This document shows positions 7,939 to 16,131 of a DNA stretch of 53,202 nt, piece by piece. Made by a program: the position numbers and the translations under genes. The notes under the pieces are model-generated. The model was not told the DNA's origin. It was given only the letters and a program-made list of their open reading frames with translations, and made no database searches. Source of the DNA: Sulfuritalea sp. (GTDB lineage Bacteria > Pseudomonadota > Gammaproteobacteria > Burkholderiales > Rhodocyclaceae); NCBI GenBank assembly GCA_016712985.1, contig JADJQA010000047.1, forward strand, positions 1-53,202, read 5' to 3'. How positions within the stretch are numbered: the stretch's first letter is position 1; every line of letters begins with the position of its first letter.

Positions 7939-9753
7939 TCACTTCTTCTTTTTCTGCGCGTCGAGGCGAAGAGAGGCGTAGGAACCGGGGGCGTCCTCGA
8001 TCGGCTTGTATTTGCCCTTCGTCGGGTCGCGGGCCGGCACTTTGGTATCGTCCAGTCCGGTAATCCAGGCCTGCCAGTCGTTCCACCAGGAACCCGGATT
8101 CTGCTTGGCGCCCTTGAACCACTCGTCCGCCTCTTGCTCGGTCGGCTTGGCATCGTTGGTCCAGTAGCCGTACTTGTTGGCCGACGGCGGGTTGACGATG
8201 CCGGCGATGTGGCCGGAACCGCCGAGGACGAAGCGTACCGGACCGCCCAGTGCGGTGGCGCCTAGATAGGTGCCCTTCCAAGGCGCAATGTGGTCCTCGA
8301 TGGTGGAGATGAAGTAGGACGGCGTCTTGACCTTGGCCAGGTCGATCGGGGTATCGAGCAGGGTGATGCCGCCCGGCTCGCGCAGCAGGTTCTTCAGGTA
8401 CATGTTGCGCAGGTAGAAGCTGTGCATCGCATAGGGCATGCGCGTCGAGTCGGAATTCCAGAACAGCAGGTCGAAGGGGAAGGGCTCCTTGCCCATCAGG
8501 TAGTTGTTGATCACGAAGCTCCAGATCAGGTCGTTGGCGCGCAGCATGTTGAACGTGCCGGCCATTTCCGAACCTTCCATGAAGCCTCGCTCCGACATCT
8601 TCTTTTCGAGGAAAGCAATCTGTTGTTCATCGATGAAGGTGCCGAGTTCGCCGGGAATCGTGAAATCCAGCAGCGCGACGAAAAAGGTCGCGGAGACCAC
8701 GCGCTTGTCCTTCTTCGCCGCCATGTAGCCCATGGTCGAGCCCAGCAGCGTGCCGCCGAGGCAGTAACCGATGGTATTGACTTCCTTCTCGCCGGTCTGT
8801 TCGCAGACGATGTCGAGGGCGGTCAGCGCGCCTTCGGCCATGTAGGAGTCGAAGCTCTTCTTGGCCAGCTTGGCGTCCGGATTGACCCAGGAGATGACAA
8901 ACACGGTATGGCCCTGGTCGCAGCACCATTTGATCCAGGAATTGCTCTCGCGCAGGTCCATGATGTAGTACTTGTTGATCCAGGGCGGGACGATCAGCAT
9001 CGGCCGCTTCAACTGTTCCTTGGTCGTCGGCAGGAACTGGATCAACTGCATCATCTCGTTCTGGAAGATCACCTTGCCCTTGGTCGTGGCGACGTTGCGA
9101 CCCATCTCGAAGGCGCTCGTATCGGCCATCTTGACGCGCAGTTCGCCGTCGCCTGCCTCGATGTCGCGCAGCAGGTTGTTGAAGCCCTTGAGCAGGTTCT
9201 GGCCCTTGGTCTTGACGGTCTCGCGCAGCACTTCGGGATTGGTCGCGGCGAAGTTGGTCGGCGCCATCGCCTCGATGAAATTGCGGGTGAAGAAGTCCAC
9301 CTTTTTCTTCGCCACGGGTTCCATGCCTTCCACCTTGGCGACGGACTCATGGATGTGGCCAGCGGTGAGCAGATAGCTCTGCTTGATGAAATCGAACATG
9401 AAATGCTCGTCCCAGTGCGGATCCTTGAAGCGGTTGTCACCCTTCTTCGGCGCCGCCACCGGCGCTCCCTCCATGCCCATCGCGCGCATCATCGAATGCT
9501 GCCACAGCGAAAAATAGTCCTGCATCAGCTTGAGCTGCGCCTGAACCAGTTGCTGCGGGTTGGCCAGCATCTGCTGAGACATGTCCATGAAGGCCTTGGC
9601 AATGCCCAGGTCGTCGGACGGAGCCGTCACGCCTTTCTTCATCTGGCGCTTGATGTGGTCCTGGATCAGACTGGAGGCGCGCTGTGCGACCTCGGCGTAG
9701 GTTTTGGCGATTTCCGCTGGATCGGGCGAAGCTTTGGTTTCTGGGGCAGACAT
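7939..9753 (-). CDS. phaC: class I polyhydroxyalkanoate synthase
   Basis: 604 residues, the usual length for a class I PhaC, which polymerises (R)-3-hydroxyacyl-CoA into PHA granules. The N-terminal domain contains phasin-like helices. The alpha/beta-hydrolase core has PPWINKYYIMDL, the lipase-box-like catalytic site GYCLGGTLL with the nucleophilic Cys, a DHIAPWKGTY segment holding the catalytic Asp-His neighbourhood, and a late GGSGHIAGIVNPP with the catalytic His. It lies 14 bp downstream of the MBL hydrolase gene on the same strand and ends before a strong terminator, so the two may be cotranscribed. No phaB, phaR or phasin gene is present here; thiolase at 14948 could feed it. Confidence 0.95.
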   Translation of the reverse strand: MSAPETKASPDPAEIAKTYAEVAQRASSLIQDHIKRQMKKGVTAPSDDLGIAKAFMDMSQQMLANPQQLVQAQLKLMQDYFSLWQHSMMRAMGMEGAPVAAPKKGDNRFKDPHWDEHFMFDFIKQSYLLTAGHIHESVAKVEGMEPVAKKKVDFFTRNFIEAMAPTNFAATNPEVLRETVKTKGQNLLKGFNNLLRDIEAGDGELRVKMADTSAFEMGRNVATTKGKVIFQNEMMQLIQFLPTTKEQLKRPMLIVPPWINKYYIMDLRESNSWIKWCCDQGHTVFVISWVNPDAKLAKKSFDSYMAEGALTALDIVCEQTGEKEVNTIGYCLGGTLLGSTMGYMAAKKDKRVVSATFFVALLDFTIPGELGTFIDEQQIAFLEKKMSERGFMEGSEMAGTFNMLRANDLIWSFVINNYLMGKEPFPFDLLFWNSDSTRMPYAMHSFYLRNMYLKNLLREPGGITLLDTPIDLAKVKTPSYFISTIEDHIAPWKGTYLGATALGGPVRFVLGGSGHIAGIVNPPSANKYGYWTNDAKPTEQEADEWFKGAKQNPGSWWNDWQAWITGLDDTKVPARDPTKGKYKPIEDAPGSYASLRLDAQKKKK

Positions 9754-9767
9754 GGTGACTCCTTCGG

Positions 9768-10781
9768 TTAACTGATGTAAAGGGTAAGGCCGTTCATTTC
9801 GACGCGCTGCATTTTTCCTGCGTGTTCAAGATGATTCAGGTGGGCGATGGCTTCGCCCATGGCAAACATGGTCTGGTGCGGGTCGGGCAGTTCCCGGCCG
9901 AACAATACTCCGATCAGATCGGCGGCGCTCTGCGCCTTGCCGCGGCAGGCGCTCTGCAGCACCTCGCAGCGCTCGGCATGATGGGTGTGAAGCTCATCCA
10001 CGCGGGCATGCAGGCCGCGGAACGGCCGGCCGTGCGAGGGCAGAACCAGCGTGTCCGCGGGCAGCGCGCGAAACTTGTCGATCGAAGCGAGGAACAGCGC
10101 GAGCGGATCGCCGTCAGGGGTGCAGGCCATCACCGAGACATTGGTCGAGATCCGCGGCAACAGCATGTCGCCGGAAATCAGCACACCCAGTTCCGCGCAA
10201 TACAGGCTCATGTGCTCGGGCGCATGGCCATGGCCGACCAGGGTGCGCCAGTCATGGTCGCCGATGCGCAGGACCTCGTCGTCGAACAAGCGCCGGTAGG
10301 TCGCTGGAATCGCCGGGACGCCGCGCTTGTAGCCGTTGCCGCGCGCGATCAGGCCATCGATGCGCGCCTTATCGAGACCGTGGCGGCGAAAGAATTCGAC
10401 CATCGAACTGATCGCGTAGCCGGCGATCTGTTCCGCCATCATGTGCGCCGCCAGGTACTCGCCTTGGGCGATCCACAGCGGGGCGCCGGTCTCCTGCTCC
10501 AGCCAGGCGGCCAGACCGAGATGGTCGGGATGACAATGGGTAACGATGCAGCGGGTCAGGCGCCGCCCTTCCAGCGCCGACTTCCATGCCTGCTTCACCG
10601 GGTCCAGCGCAAAGCCGGTATCGACCGCCGCATGGCCCGCGCCGTCTTTCAGCAACCAGAGGTTGATGTGGTTCAGCGCAAAAGGCAGGGGCATGCACAA
10701 CCACTCGATGCCGGGCGCGATCGGCACCGCCACGCCGGGGGCGGGGGCGGTCTCGCACGGGTAGGCAATCGGAGCGTTCAA
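9768..10781 (-). CDS. metallo-beta-lactamase-fold hydrolase
   Basis: 337-residue MBL-fold protein. It has the zinc-binding motif THCHPDHLG, a downstream LVGHGHAPEHMSLY region with the third His, SGDMLLP with the bridging Asp, and PSHGRPFRG with the last His. The substrate cannot be deduced; relatives include glyoxalase II-like and thioesterase-like hydrolases often found beside acyl-CoA metabolism genes. It is divergently oriented from liuR with a 122-bp gap, and lies just upstream of phaC on the same strand. The neighbourhood suggests hydrolysis of a thioester in CoA metabolism, which is inference only. Confidence 0.8.
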   Translation of the reverse strand: MNAPIAYPCETAPAPGVAVPIAPGIEWLCMPLPFALNHINLWLLKDGAGHAAVDTGFALDPVKQAWKSALEGRRLTRCIVTHCHPDHLGLAAWLEQETGAPLWIAQGEYLAAHMMAEQIAGYAISSMVEFFRRHGLDKARIDGLIARGNGYKRGVPAIPATYRRLFDDEVLRIGDHDWRTLVGHGHAPEHMSLYCAELGVLISGDMLLPRISTNVSVMACTPDGDPLALFLASIDKFRALPADTLVLPSHGRPFRGLHARVDELHTHHAERCEVLQSACRGKAQSAADLIGVLFGRELPDPHQTMFAMGEAIAHLNHLEHAGKMQRVEMNGLTLYIS

Positions 10782-10903
10782 GCCGGGTCTCTTTGCATCA
10801 GGCGGGGAAATCTGCTTAACTTGTCAAGAGTTGATTTTCCATTTTATCCAATTTTCGGGGTCTTGCGCGCAGTGCAGCATCGACCGCATCCGGGCCCGAC
10901 ACC

Positions 10904-11323
10904 ATGAGCGAAACCCAAACCATCACCGAGCTGGCCCGCGATTTCGGCGTCACGACCCGCGCCATCCGCTATTGGGAATCGCATGGACTGGTGTCTCCGG
11001 CGCGCGAGGGCGGCAACCGGGTCTACAGCAAGCGCGACCAGGCCCGCCTGAAACTGGCCTTGCGCGGCAAGCGGCTGGGCCTTTCGCTGGCCGAGATCAA
11101 GGACCTGATCGACATGTACGACAAGGCGCGGGACGAGTCATCGCAACTACTGTCGTTTCTCGACGTGCTGGCGCAGCGCCGCGCTGCCCTCGAGCAGCAA
11201 CGCAACGATATTCAGGCCGTGCTCAAGGAAATCGCCCGCTTTGAACGGCAATGCCGCGAGTTGCTGCGGTCCGAAGAGGCCAGGCCTGAAGCAAACCGCC
11301 GTCGAAGAAAACCGTCGCGCTAG
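10904..11323 (+). CDS. liuR: MerR-family regulator of leucine/isovalerate catabolism
   Basis: 139 residues: an N-terminal winged HTH (ITELARDFGVTTRAIRYWES, GLVSPAREGGNRVYSKRDQA) and a C-terminal dimerisation coiled coil (QRRAALEQQRNDIQAVLKEI). No metal-binding Cys pair typical of metal-sensing MerR proteins is seen near the C-terminus. LiuR represses or activates branched-chain amino-acid degradation genes in proteobacteria. Its stop codon is the first triplet of a 28-bp palindrome that lies in the promoter of the downstream liu genes, which supports the assignment strongly. Confidence 0.88.
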   Translation: MSETQTITELARDFGVTTRAIRYWESHGLVSPAREGGNRVYSKRDQARLKLALRGKRLGLSLAEIKDLIDMYDKARDESSQLLSFLDVLAQRRAALEQQRNDIQAVLKEIARFERQCRELLRSEEARPEANRRRRKPSR

Positions 11324-11348
11324 TTGACGTTGACGTCAACGTCAACTA
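11321..11348. promoter_or_regulatory. LiuR operator palindrome and liu promoter
   Basis: Perfect 28-bp palindrome built from repeated TTGACG/CGTCAA steps, centre between 11334 and 11335. It matches the general TTnACGTnnACGTnAA layout reported for LiuR sites in proteobacteria. A -35-like TTGACG (11324-11329), a 17-bp spacer and a -10-like TAACAT (11347-11352) place the operator inside the promoter of the thioesterase-ivd operon. Confidence 0.82.
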
Positions 11349-11375
11349 ACATGCGCAATATGTCACGGAGAAAAG

Positions 11376-11843
11376 ATGCCCCACACTGCACGCCCAGCCG
11401 CCAGAAGCCTTCAGCCGCGCGATCCTGACTGGGAGGCCACGGTGCGGCAGAGTTTTGCCCGGCAGAAGGTCATGAAGCTGATCGGCGCCGAATTGGGGGC
11501 GCTAGCCCCCGGCCACTGCGAAATCCGTCTGCCCTTCCGCGACGACCTGACCCAGCAAAACGGCTATTTCCATGCCGGGATCACCAGTACCATCGTCGAT
11601 AGTGCCGGCGGCTACGCCGGCTATACCCTGATGCCCAAGGGTTCTGACGTACTGAGCGTGGAGTTCAAGCTGAATTTGCTGGCGCCCGCCGATGGCGAGT
11701 TCCTGGTCGCCGAAGGACAGGTGCTGAAGTCCGGCAGAAATCTCGTGATCACGCGCGGCGAGGTGTATGCCATCAAGAACGGCAGGGCGACGCACTGCGC
11801 TACCATGCAGCAGACCCTGATGACCATGCACGGCAAGGCGTGA
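11376..11843 (+). CDS. PaaI-type hotdog thioesterase
   Basis: 155 residues with the hotdog fold seen in PaaI/YbgC-like acyl-CoA thioesterases: a long central helix beginning NGYFHAGITSTIVDSAGGYAG, then strands with VLSVEFKLNLLAPADGEFLVAEG. It follows the LiuR operator directly with a GGAG ribosome site, making it the first gene of the liu transcript, 34 bp before isovaleryl-CoA dehydrogenase. It probably hydrolyses a short- or branched-chain acyl-CoA to relieve CoA sequestration; the exact substrate is unknown. N-terminal residues before about 25 are weakly conserved, so a later start is possible. Confidence 0.83.
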   Translation: MPHTARPAARSLQPRDPDWEATVRQSFARQKVMKLIGAELGALAPGHCEIRLPFRDDLTQQNGYFHAGITSTIVDSAGGYAGYTLMPKGSDVLSVEFKLNLLAPADGEFLVAEGQVLKSGRNLVITRGEVYAIKNGRATHCATMQQTLMTMHGKA

Positions 11844-11877
11844 TGCCTTCGTCCCAGGAACCCAAGGAGACCCACAA

Positions 11878-13044
11878 ATGATCGGACTTAATTTCGACCT
11901 CGGCGAAGACATCGAGATGCTGCGCGACAGCGTGTGGGCTTTCGCCGCGAAGGAGATTGCCCCGCGCGCCGCGGAGATCGATCGCGACAACCTTTTCCCC
12001 ACCGACCTTTGGCTGAAGTTCGGCGACATGGGCCTGCTCGGCATGAGCGTCGAGGAGAAATACGGCGGCACGCAGATGGGCTATCTGGCGCACATCGTCG
12101 CCATGGAGGAGATCTCCCGCGCTTCCGCCTCGGTCGGCCTGTCCTACGGCGCCCACTCCAATCTGTGCGTGAATCAGTTGCGGCGCAACGGCAATGCTTC
12201 GCAGAAGGACAAGTACCTGCCGGGGCTGATCTCCGGAGCGCATGTCGGCGCGCTGGCCATGTCCGAATCCGGCGCAGGGTCGGACGTGGTATCGATGAAA
12301 CTGCGCGCTGAAAAGCAAGGCGATCGCTACCTGCTGAATGGTTCGAAGATGTGGATCACCAACGGTGGTGACGCCGACACCCTGATCGTCTATGCGAGGA
12401 CCGATGCCGCCGCAGGCCCCCGCGGCATCACCGCTTTCATCATCGAGAAGGGCTTCAAGGGATTTTCCAGGGGCTCGCATCTGGACAAGCTGGGCATGCG
12501 CGGCTCCAATACCTATCCGCTGTTCTTCGACGACTGCGAAGTGCCGGCGGAGAACGTGCTGGGCGGCGAGGGCAACGGCACCAGGGTCTTGATGAGCGGC
12601 CTCGATTACGAGCGCGCGGTACTCTCGGGCGGCCCGCTTGGCATCATGGCCGCCTGCATGGACGTGGTACTGCCTTTCATCCACGAACGCAAGCAGTTCG
12701 GCCAGAGCATCGGCGAGTTCCAGCTCATGCAGGGCAAGCTCGCCGACATGTATAGCACCTGGCAGGCCTGCCGCGCCTACGTCTATGCCGTTGGCAAGGC
12801 GTGCGATCGCGGCGATCATTCACGCCTGCTGCGCAAGGATGCGGCTGGCGCCATCCTGTACTCGGCGGAAAAGGCCACCTGGATGGCGGGCGAGGCGATC
12901 CAGGCGCTCGGTGGCGTCGGCTACACCAACGATTACCCCGTCGGTCGCCTGTGGCGCGACGCCAAGCTGTATGAAATCGGCGCGGGCACCTCCGAAATTC
13001 GCCGCATGCTGATCGGCCGCGAGTTGTATTCGGAGACGATGTAG
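11878..13044 (+). CDS. ivd: isovaleryl-CoA dehydrogenase
   Basis: 388 residues. Three-domain acyl-CoA dehydrogenase that oxidises isovaleryl-CoA to 3-methylcrotonyl-CoA with FAD, passing electrons to ETF. Visible: AMSESGAGSDVVSMKLRAEK for FAD/substrate contact, MWITNGGDAD, and LDYERAVLSGGPLGIMAACM, where the Glu in helix G occupies the catalytic-base position characteristic of IVD (in other acyl-CoA dehydrogenases the base is near the C-terminus). The C-terminal part has IQALGGVGYTNDYPVGRLWRDAK and EIGAGTSEIRRMLIGREL. The stop overlaps the GTG of the following thioesterase. It is the first committed enzyme of this liu cluster. Confidence 0.93.
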   Translation: MIGLNFDLGEDIEMLRDSVWAFAAKEIAPRAAEIDRDNLFPTDLWLKFGDMGLLGMSVEEKYGGTQMGYLAHIVAMEEISRASASVGLSYGAHSNLCVNQLRRNGNASQKDKYLPGLISGAHVGALAMSESGAGSDVVSMKLRAEKQGDRYLLNGSKMWITNGGDADTLIVYARTDAAAGPRGITAFIIEKGFKGFSRGSHLDKLGMRGSNTYPLFFDDCEVPAENVLGGEGNGTRVLMSGLDYERAVLSGGPLGIMAACMDVVLPFIHERKQFGQSIGEFQLMQGKLADMYSTWQACRAYVYAVGKACDRGDHSRLLRKDAAGAILYSAEKATWMAGEAIQALGGVGYTNDYPVGRLWRDAKLYEIGAGTSEIRRMLIGRELYSETM

Positions 13045-13577
13045 TGAGCGCCGCTTCAAGTCAACTGCGACGCCAGGAGTGGCAGAAGCAGTTGGACGAA
13101 GCGCTGGCCCGCTCCAGCGGCCCCGGCGGGTTGAGTATGGAAAACCTGCGCGAGTGTTCGGGCCTGGAACTGTTCCAGAAGATGATCGCCGGCGAGTTTC
13201 CCCGTCCGCCGATCAGCGATACGCTGGGCTTCTGCCTGGTCGAAGCGGAGAAGGGGCGCGTGGTATTCCAGGGTACGCCGCAGCACCGCCACTACAATCC
13301 GATCGGCTCGGTCCATGGCGGATTTCATGCGACGCTGCTCGACTCCTGCGTTGGCTGCGCCGTTCAATCCACCCTCGAAGCCGGCCAGGGCTATACCACG
13401 CTCGAACTGAAGGTGAACTACATCCGCGCGCTCACCGACCGCGTCGGTCCGGTGCGCGCGGAAGGTCGCGTGATCCATGTCGGCAGGCAGACCGGCACGG
13501 CCGAGGGCAAGCTGGTCGATGCCGACGGCAAGCTTTACGCCCACGCCTCGACCACTTGCCTGATTTTCAATGTCTGA
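13044..13577 (+). CDS. PaaI-family hotdog thioesterase
   Basis: 177 residues; hotdog core with HRHYNPIGSVHGGFHATLLD, the HGG motif of PaaI-type acyl-CoA thioesterases, followed by YTTLELKVNYIRALTDRVGP and a GRQTGTAEGKLVDADGKLYA end. The GTG start overlaps the ivd stop by one base, so it is translationally coupled to ivd. It is different in sequence from the thioesterase at 11376, so the liu transcript carries two separate hotdog enzymes. Substrate unknown; a CoA-salvage role for isovaleryl- or methylcrotonyl-CoA is inference. Confidence 0.85.
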   Translation: MSAASSQLRRQEWQKQLDEALARSSGPGGLSMENLRECSGLELFQKMIAGEFPRPPISDTLGFCLVEAEKGRVVFQGTPQHRHYNPIGSVHGGFHATLLDSCVGCAVQSTLEAGQGYTTLELKVNYIRALTDRVGPVRAEGRVIHVGRQTGTAEGKLVDADGKLYAHASTTCLIFNV

Positions 13578-13706
13578 GCTGCTCACCGGCGTGCATTTCG
13601 ACTCGCAGGCACGCAAGGGCTGCGCCCGGCACGACGCAGCGCGTGCCACGGCGCGCCAACTGCTGGTTTCGCACGATTTGCCCTGACCCGTCCGAAAGGA
13701 ATCACC

Positions 13707-14906
13707 ATGTCCGAACAATCACCGAAAAGTACCCAAAGCGGCAGTCCCGGCGCCGGTCCTGACGCGAGCGCGCCCAGTGTACGCGTCCTCGGCGCGGGGG
13801 ACAGGGTGGATCTCGACCGGGTGCGCCAGTTCATCCGCGACTACGCCGCCTGGCTCGGCGTCGACCTGGGCTTCCAGCATTTCGACGAAGAGATGGCGAC
13901 CTTGCCGGGCCGCTATGCGCCGCCCCAGGGGCGACTGTTCTACGCCGAGGTCGATGGCCGGGGTGTTGGCTGCGTGGGTATCCGGCCTTTCGCCGAGGCC
14001 GTCTGCGAGCTCAAGCGGCTGTATGTCGATCCGGCGCAGCGAGGTTCCGGCATTGGGCGCCTGCTGGCCCTCGCGGCAATTCGCGCGGCGCGACAGATTG
14101 GTTACCGCAAGATTCTGATCGACACGCTGCCGGCGATGCGCATCGCCGTGAAGCTGTATCGCGAACTAGGCTTTCTCGAAGCGCCCGCCTACTACCAGAC
14201 GCCGGTCGAGGGCACCCAGTTTCTTACCCTCGACCTCGAGAACTGGTCGGAAGACAAGGTGGCCAACGAGAACCTGTTCCACCTGTTCGACTTCAACCGC
14301 GCCTGGTCGCGGCAGCTCCGCGCCGTTGATCCCGAGTACTTCGAGCGCCTCTCCCACCTGCAGGCGCCGGAGTACTTGTGGATCGGCTGCTCCGACTCGC
14401 GGGTGCCGGCCAACCAGATCATCGGCCTGCTGCCCGGCGAAGTCTTTGTACACCGCAATGTCGCCAACGTGGTGGTACACAGTGACCTGAATTGCCTGTC
14501 GGTGATCCAGTTCGCCATCGACGTGCTCAAGGTCAAGCACATCATGGTGGTCGGCCACTACGGCTGCGGCGGCGTGCATGCCGCACTCAATCACCAGCGC
14601 GTCGGACTCGCCGACCTCTGGCTGCAGCACGTGCAGGATGTGCATGTCAAGCACCTGGCGCGCGTCGACGGGCTGCCCGTGGAAAGGCGCCACGACCGCC
14701 TGTGCGAGCTCAACGTGCTCGAACAGGTGCTCAACGTCGCACGTACCATCGTGATCCAGGATGCCTGGCAGCGCGGTCAGAGCTTGACGATCCACGGCTG
14801 GATCTACGGCCTCAAGGACGGGCTGCTGCGCGACCTTGGCCTGACCCTCAACGCCGCCGAGAATATTCCCGAGCGCTATGAAATGGCGCTCTCGACGCTG
14901 CGCTGA
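13707..14906 (+). CDS. bifunctional GNAT acetyltransferase / beta-carbonic anhydrase
   Basis: 399 residues in one unbroken frame. Residues ~25-175 are a GNAT domain with the acetyl-CoA loop (LYVDPAQRGSGIGRLLALAA) and the family end KLYRELGFLEAPAYYQTPVE. Residues ~186-399 are a complete beta-class carbonic anhydrase close to Can: zinc ligands and dyad in WIGCSDSRVPANQ, FVHRNVANVVVHSDLNCLSV, GHYGCGGV, and the conserved end SLTIHGWIYGLKDGLLRDLG. The enzyme interconverts CO2 and bicarbonate; the GNAT substrate is unknown. Placed between ivd and thiolase, it could supply bicarbonate to methylcrotonyl-CoA carboxylase. Such GNAT-carbonic anhydrase fusions occur in other proteobacteria; the liu context is the notable part. 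Confidence 0.93.
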   Translation: MSEQSPKSTQSGSPGAGPDASAPSVRVLGAGDRVDLDRVRQFIRDYAAWLGVDLGFQHFDEEMATLPGRYAPPQGRLFYAEVDGRGVGCVGIRPFAEAVCELKRLYVDPAQRGSGIGRLLALAAIRAARQIGYRKILIDTLPAMRIAVKLYRELGFLEAPAYYQTPVEGTQFLTLDLENWSEDKVANENLFHLFDFNRAWSRQLRAVDPEYFERLSHLQAPEYLWIGCSDSRVPANQIIGLLPGEVFVHRNVANVVVHSDLNCLSVIQFAIDVLKVKHIMVVGHYGCGGVHAALNHQRVGLADLWLQHVQDVHVKHLARVDGLPVERRHDRLCELNVLEQVLNVARTIVIQDAWQRGQSLTIHGWIYGLKDGLLRDLGLTLNAAENIPERYEMALSTLR

Positions 14907-14947
14907 GCACTTGACCGCGCACCGAACATTGAATTGAAAGGAAAGCC

Positions 14948-16129
14948 ATGAGCGACACCATCGTCATCGTTTCCGCCGCCCGTACCCCGATGGGCGGCTT
15001 CATGGGCGACTTCGCCTCCATGTCCTGCGCCCAGTTGGGCAGCGTCGCCATCAAGGCCGCCGTCGAGCGGGCCGGCTTGAAGCCGGCGCAGGTCGACGAG
15101 GTCATCATGGGTTGCGTGCTTCCTGCCGGCCAGGGCCAGGCCCCGGCGCGGCAAGCCTCGCTGGGTGCCGGGCTGCCGCTGGCGGCTGGTTGCACCACGG
15201 TGAACAAGATGTGCGGCTCGGGCATGCGCGCCGCGATGTACGCCCACGACATGCTCGCCGCCGGCAGCGTCGATGTCATGGTCGCCGGCGGCATGGAATC
15301 GATGAGCAACGCGCCCTACCTGCTGCCCAAGGCCCGTGGCGGCTTCCGCCTCGGTCACGGCGAGGTCAAGGACCACATGTTCCTCGACGGCCTCGAGGAC
15401 GCCTATGACAAGGGCCGCCTGATGGGCACCTTTGCCGAGGACTGCGCCGGCAGCTACCAATTCACCCGCGAGGCGCAGGACCGGTTCGCCATCGCCTCCA
15501 CCACGCGTGCCAAGCAGGCCAACACCGACAGCAGCTTCAAATGGGAAATTGCACCGGTCACCCTCGCCGGCAAGAAGGGCGACAGGGTGATCGACAAGGA
15601 CGAGCAGCCCTTCAAGGCCAATCTCGAAAAGATTTCGACCCTGAAGCCGGCCTTCCGCAAGGACGGCACGGTCACCGCAGCCAACTCCTCGTCGATTTCC
15701 GACGGCGCGGCGGCGCTGGTGCTGATGCGTCGTTCCCAGGCCGACAAGCTCGGCCTCACGCCGGTCGCCACCATGGTTGGCCACAGCACCTTCGCCCAGG
15801 AGCCCGGTCTGTTCACTACCGCTCCGGTCGGTGCAATAAAGAAGTTGCTGGCGAAGAACGGCTGGAGTGTGGACAGTGTCGACCTCTGGGAGATCAACGA
15901 AGCCTTCGCCGTGGTCACCATGGCGGCGATGCACGACCTCAATCTGCCGCACGAAAAAGTCAATGTGCATGGCGGCGCCTGCGCGCTGGGTCATCCCATC
16001 GGCGCCTCCGGCGCCCGCATCATCGTCACCCTGATCGGCGCGCTGAAGCAGCACGGCAAGAAGCGCGGCGTGGCCAGCCTCTGCATCGGCGGCGGCGAAG
16101 CGACCGCGGTTGGCATCGAGCTCTGCTGA
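14948..16129 (+). CDS. acetyl-CoA C-acetyltransferase (thiolase)
   Basis: 393 residues, biosynthetic/degradative thiolase II family. The nucleophilic Cys is in NKMCGSGMRAAMYAHDMLAA, the NEAFA motif is present (LWEINEAFAVVTMAAMH), then the active-site His in GGACALGHPIGASGARII and the second Cys in LCIGGGEAT. It converts acetoacetyl-CoA and CoA to two acetyl-CoA, or the reverse for PHA monomer supply. In this operon it completes leucine breakdown after HMG-CoA lyase yields acetoacetate. A GGAAAG ribosome site precedes the ATG. Sequence alone does not separate AtoB from PhaA. Confidence 0.93.
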   Translation: MSDTIVIVSAARTPMGGFMGDFASMSCAQLGSVAIKAAVERAGLKPAQVDEVIMGCVLPAGQGQAPARQASLGAGLPLAAGCTTVNKMCGSGMRAAMYAHDMLAAGSVDVMVAGGMESMSNAPYLLPKARGGFRLGHGEVKDHMFLDGLEDAYDKGRLMGTFAEDCAGSYQFTREAQDRFAIASTTRAKQANTDSSFKWEIAPVTLAGKKGDRVIDKDEQPFKANLEKISTLKPAFRKDGTVTAANSSSISDGAAALVLMRRSQADKLGLTPVATMVGHSTFAQEPGLFTTAPVGAIKKLLAKNGWSVDSVDLWEINEAFAVVTMAAMHDLNLPHEKVNVHGGACALGHPIGASGARIIVTLIGALKQHGKKRGVASLCIGGGEATAVGIELC

Positions 16130-16131
16130 TC

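Noticed and set aside
8290..9771. Long (+) open frame of 493 codons opposite phaC
   Set aside because: It is antisense to a clear phaC and has no family character; long shadow frames are expected at this GC content.
13570..13686. 38-codon (+) frame after the thioesterase
   Set aside because: Overlaps the thioesterase end, no recognisable family, no ribosome site.
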